Positions 59,863 through 64,000 of a DNA stretch of 64,000 nucleotides are shown piece by piece; the stretch's first letter is position 1; every line of letters starts with the position of its first letter. Origin of the DNA: Opisthocomus hoazin. Its lineage: Eukaryota; Chordata; Aves; Opisthocomiformes; Opisthocomidae. The stretch lies in NCBI RefSeq assembly GCF_030867145.1, contig NC_134428.1:24283537-24347536 (forward strand). The letters run 5' to 3'. Below the pieces are notes generated by a model. The model was not told where the DNA came from and did no database searches. It was given only the letters and a program-made list of their open reading frames with translations. Made by a program: the position numbers and the translations under genes.

Positions 59863-62800
59863 GTAGGTTAACAATCTCTCTGCTTTGTTTTTCTCTGTAA
59901 GCTGTTGCTGTTCGTTGTACACATTGGCTTTCTATAACCGGTTGAGGTTGGTAATCTGGTAAGGAGCAATATAGGAATGTGAGATAAGGAAAGCATTTGG
60001 CAGAAATGAGTTATGGGCAAGCCCCTTGCTCTCTCTCTTACCTTGGATATCTGCACTGATTTCTGTTGTCCCCTGTGAGAGCAAATTGACTGCATAACGT
60101 GCCATGCTACACCTTGTCCCTGCTGTGGAGTACTTCCCCTCGTGGCTGTCACAAAGGAATTTCCCTAATAATTACCTTTGAGATGGTTTCTCCATTTTCA
60201 ATTCTATCCAAAAGAAAGCTGGAACGCTGAAGGTAAGTGCATAAAGCTGTAGGGAAATAATAAAGGAGAACAGTGACTGTCTGCGTATTGCCTTGCTGCA
60301 GGGAAAGGCTGTGGTGCAAAGGGAGAGGCTTTACGTGGTCCTCACGCTTGTTAAGGCCCCAAGTACATTGGTTAAAAGAAGATGGGCCTGTAGCAACCCA
60401 AATTTCCTTAGTTCACCTCTTCAGGTACCTCTCTGCCTGTAGCAGAGATGACGTGGTAACTTTGAGGAGGTGAAGGGCTATGACATGAAGAGGTGCCCAA
60501 GTGGACATGATACAGCTGTGTCACTGGGATGTTCTTCCCAAATCTTCTGGCTCTACAGCACATGACAGGGCACCTTCACTATAGCTGGGCTCAGTGAATT
60601 TAATTTCAAGGATCTGCCTGTGCTTGGGCAGCCCTGTGTCTTGTCCTGTTCCATTCGTTCCTGTCCTACTCTGGATGGTATGTAAGTGGGTGAAGGAGAA
60701 CAGCTTCAGTGTTCTGAAAAACTCTATTCTCTGAGCTCTTAACTCAGCGTGAACTTATGACTGTGAAAGAAAGCCACGAAATATGAAAAATAACGTGGTG
60801 GATAGTTTCCCTTTGCCCATTTCCAAATTATTCCTGAATTGCCTCTCTCTTTTTCTAGATGTTTCATGTTACAGGGCAAGAATTCAAGCATCATCCCGCT
60901 CTCGTTTCCAGAGATGCAGGAACCTGTGTCATTGTAGCAGCGAAATCTGGATGTGTTCCTTAACTTCATTCTCTTTGCGTTTCTGTTTGGGGGGAGGAGG
61001 GGAACCCTAACAACCTCCCCCTCAGGCTGCAGAGCTTTTGTAGCTGAAAGCTGGACCTGCAGTGACTCCTGAGGCTGAAGGCTTCATCTTGCTTGCTCTT
61101 GAAGTAGTGGGCTAACAAAGACAGTAGCATGACAGGGTTTCTTTGTTAGTGCCCACGAGGCACTCTGGAGTCCTGGTACTATGGTGGTAGTGGTGCTGTA
61201 ATATCATTATAGTTTTGATTTTAAAAAAAGCTAGCTGGAACGTGTCCTCTGTGTCTCATTGGGCAGTCACGTTCTGTGCTGGTCCTCTGCTCCCCGTTGC
61301 TTTTGCTGGTGCAGGCAGACTGTAGGCAGAGGTGTGACATCTTCTCTGCCGGAGGGGTGACAGCCCTGCAGAACTCTGGAGTTTTTCCCAAAGAAATCCA
61401 CTTGTGGCTGGTTTGTCATCTTTCAAGTCTTTAAGGGAGAGGTGAAGGGTGGGGGATAGAGAGTGGAGCCTGTTTCTCTTGCTGCACCGAACCACCACCG
61501 GTGTCCAGCAGACCGTGTCCAAACCCCTCTTTGTGAGTGGGGTCAGAAGCTCACGGCCGAGCGCTGGGTCTCTGCAGCTCTGCAGACAATGAGCTGGCCA
61601 GCAGGAATGCAAGCGGAGCCCGCAGCTTGCCTCTTGTGGATGCTGTGGTTGGAAGGAATTGACTCTTGGTATTTGAGATAAGGCTGTATTTTTTCCTCCT
61701 TTGCTGCTTCACGTTTGGAGCTCAAAAGTTGCTCTGGCACAAGCAGGTGATTCCTGGTGTGCAGCAACAGCACACTGAGGGAATGGGTCAGGTCCTTCTG
61801 GGGAAGGAGAGAGAGAGAAAAGAGGGGGGGGATAGGAGGCGTTGCCTCAACTTCAGCTCTTCTTAATTGTGGCATTGACTATATTAAACAGGAAATTAGG
61901 TGGTTGAAGTAAAGGGGTGAGGGAGACGAATCAAAGCAACCCAGCAGTACAGTTCATTCAGCTGTGGTTACATTTTTCATTAGATCCTCCGAAATGGGTC
62001 ACTGCATGGTCAAAACCAGATTATTATTGTGCATGCAGTGTGACGCTCAGTTCCTGGAGAAGGGGACGCTGGGTCCCTAGGTGCTTGCAGTGCGAGTAAA
62101 CACGGGGAAGGAGCGAAGGGGGGAGTGAACTGATTTCTCCCTGTGCTTCAGGGAGTTGTGGTGGCATGAGGGAGGAGCTGAGAGGACCTGAAATCTCTTG
62201 AATTGTGCTGCTGATCGTGGGTGGCTGGGTGCCAGCATTGGCCTTAACACGGAGGTGGGCTTTAAACTCCCCTTTCACACTGGTTTGTGGGTGGGGTTAG
62301 GTGGCCTGTTAACTTTGTCTTACTCTCAACTTTGGGCAAATTGCAGGTGTTGATGAGTTCTGATTCTTCTCCAAAGCATCTGCTGAAGACCACAGTGACT
62401 TCTTGTGAAGGGGGAAAGGACAATGTTGTCGAGCATTCCTGATCAGAGTTATGAGATGGCTCAGCAAAGAGATGTCCGAAATGAGGAAGAAATTCCTCCT
62501 GTGGCCACATTGTTTTGTAGTTACTGTATGGTCTATTCTTCATGTTCCTGTGCAGCTGGAAGGAATGGACTCCTGTGAGCCAGAACTGCTGGGCTGGGCA
62601 TGGACCCGGGGGCTGACCCAATCCAGCAAAGTCCTTTGCAGTAGTTGCCTGGGAAGCCAGTTCAAGGAAGATAGGGGGTGATAAGGAGGAATAGAGTTCT
62701 CTTTAGGCCAGTGAGGAACAATTTATTCCTTTTATCGCCGTTTCTTTTTCTATTTTAATTTTAAATGTTTTTATTTGTTTTGGGCTGGAGTCTCCAGATA

Positions 62801-64000
62801 CCAAGCGCTGCTGAAGGAGCGAGTCTTTCAACTGCCGTCCAGCTGGCGTGGGCTCAGAGTCAGAGGAAGCTTTAGAAGACCAAACAGTCTCCTTTGAAGG
62901 GCAGGACGCGTCGCCTGCCCGCCCCGGTACTGCAGATCTCCGCCTGTGAGCTGGGGAATACGCTGTGTGTCTGGGGACAGCAGAGCCTGCGGTGACAGCA
63001 TAGGAGGGGACCAGCCGAAGGGCTTGGAGGGTGTGACAACCCGCAGGAAAGCTGCTTCTGGAACAGGCTGATGTGAACTCTTTGTGATGGATTTTGCAGG
63101 CTAAGGATTACTTTGGCAACCTGAAATCCTGAGAACCGGGGCCGGGATGTTGTCCTGGCCCTGAATTCTTGACTTTGTCAGTTTGCTGTTGGCTCTGCCA
63201 ACGTGCGAGTCAGCGGTCTGAAACAAGATGTACTTGGGCGCGTCTCAGAGCTAGGCTGGCTTTCAGAGAACAGCATACTGATCTCGGTACCTGCGAAAAG
63301 TGGGGCTGACATTGCCTTCGCCAGATCTGAATGTGGAATGCACAGGGAAGCTTTGGTAATTCTGGGCGCTCGATTCCCAAAACGTCTGTGGTATTCGGGG
63401 TCTGCTCAGACTGAAGCTGGAGGTGTTCTCCGAGTCATGGGGCAAGCGTAGAATGGTGCAGCGCTTGCATCACAAGCTCGGTGTGTCTGTCTTAAAATAC
63501 TGCATTTTTTTTTTTTCCCCTCTGCCATTTTGAACTTTTGCTTTTGAAGTAGAGGGAGACTGTCAAGAATCTAAAAATCTGTCAGTGCAGAAGAATATTT
63601 AATATCTGACCCGTAGGCTGGGTGAAGTGCTTAATCACTTTGTTAATTTTAGCCTGGATTTTTCTTGTAATTTCTGCAGACTATTCTTAATTTCAGTAAA
63701 ATAATAATAGCGTTCCCAGTTTGAGTAGAATAGAAGCTATTTAATGAAGCTAAGGATGCTTAGAAAGATTTTGTGGGAATTCCTCATACTTTAGCGTCCG
63801 TTTTGCAGACGACGAGTCCTGCTCGTGTAGGTTCAGTCTTTGGAAGGAGAGTGCAGCTCCACAGGTCCAACAGGAACGGCTTTGCCTTTCACCCCGCTTC
63901 CTCCCTCCTGAATATCTATAGAGTGGATGGTGGTACATTTAAACACAAATGGGAAAAGCTGCCCCTTTGTTTAAAAATACTTGTTGTAGGTGACCTCGTG
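59863..64000 (+). other. LMF1: Start of LMF1 intron 2 (runs off the window)
   Basis: From the GTAGGT donor to the window end. No repeat, no third LMF1 exon and no other gene recognised. ORFs up to 118 codons have no family resemblance. Confidence 0.75.

Noticed and set aside
59863-64000. Third LMF1 exon
   Set aside because: I looked for coding sequence beginning YSFGWES or a close variant after an acceptor and saw none. Intron 2 probably continues past the window.
1-64000. tRNA, rRNA, microRNA, endogenous retrovirus or LTR structures
   Set aside because: No cloverleaf with A/B boxes, no long imperfect precursor-type hairpin, no paired LTRs and no gag/pol-like frames were recognised by eye. 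A tRNAscan, Rfam and LTR search would settle this.

Overview
The window is vertebrate nuclear DNA and almost certainly from a bird. It has intron-split genes with GT/AG junctions and large stretches of non-coding DNA. It also carries at least eleven 5'-truncated CR1 retrotransposon copies whose 3' ends carry the ATTCTGTG octamer tail, the typical interspersed repeat of bird genomes. I cannot name the species from sequence alone.

Only two protein-coding genes are supported. SOX8 (SoxE transcription factor) is complete on the minus strand: three coding exons at 40458-40900, 38745-38983 and 37106-37842, joining without a frame break to 472 residues. LMF1 (lipase maturation factor 1) starts on the plus strand, with exon 1 at 48398-48581 and exon 2 at 59553-59862. 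The rest of LMF1 lies beyond position 64000. The two genes are head-to-head with about 7.5 kb between their start codons, the same divergent pairing I know from human 16p13.3. They share no obvious function: one is a developmental regulator, the other an ER factor for lipase folding.

Layout. 1-34.8 kb: non-coding flank downstream of SOX8, with CR1 copies, tandem repeats (notably a GGGATA hexamer array at 20.03-20.25 kb) and several AT-rich islands dense in transcription-factor-like motifs that may be conserved regulatory elements. About 35.5-37.1 kb: probable SOX8 3' UTR. 37.1-41.2 kb: SOX8 with a GC-rich promoter. 41.2-48.3 kb: divergent intergenic region. 48.1-48.8 kb: LMF1 CpG-rich promoter and exon 1. 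48.6-59.55 kb: LMF1 intron 1 with four or more CR1 pieces. 59.86-64 kb: start of LMF1 intron 2.

No RNA gene, viral gene, CRISPR array or bacterial-type system is visible. The most notable non-genic structures are a CR1 inserted into another CR1, the 54-bp higher-order pattern in the GGGATA array, a CGCATC-rich minisatellite starting a few bases inside the SOX8 exon 1 splice donor, and a cluster of SOX-type motifs near 30.25 kb. I found no convincing evidence for a new biological system.
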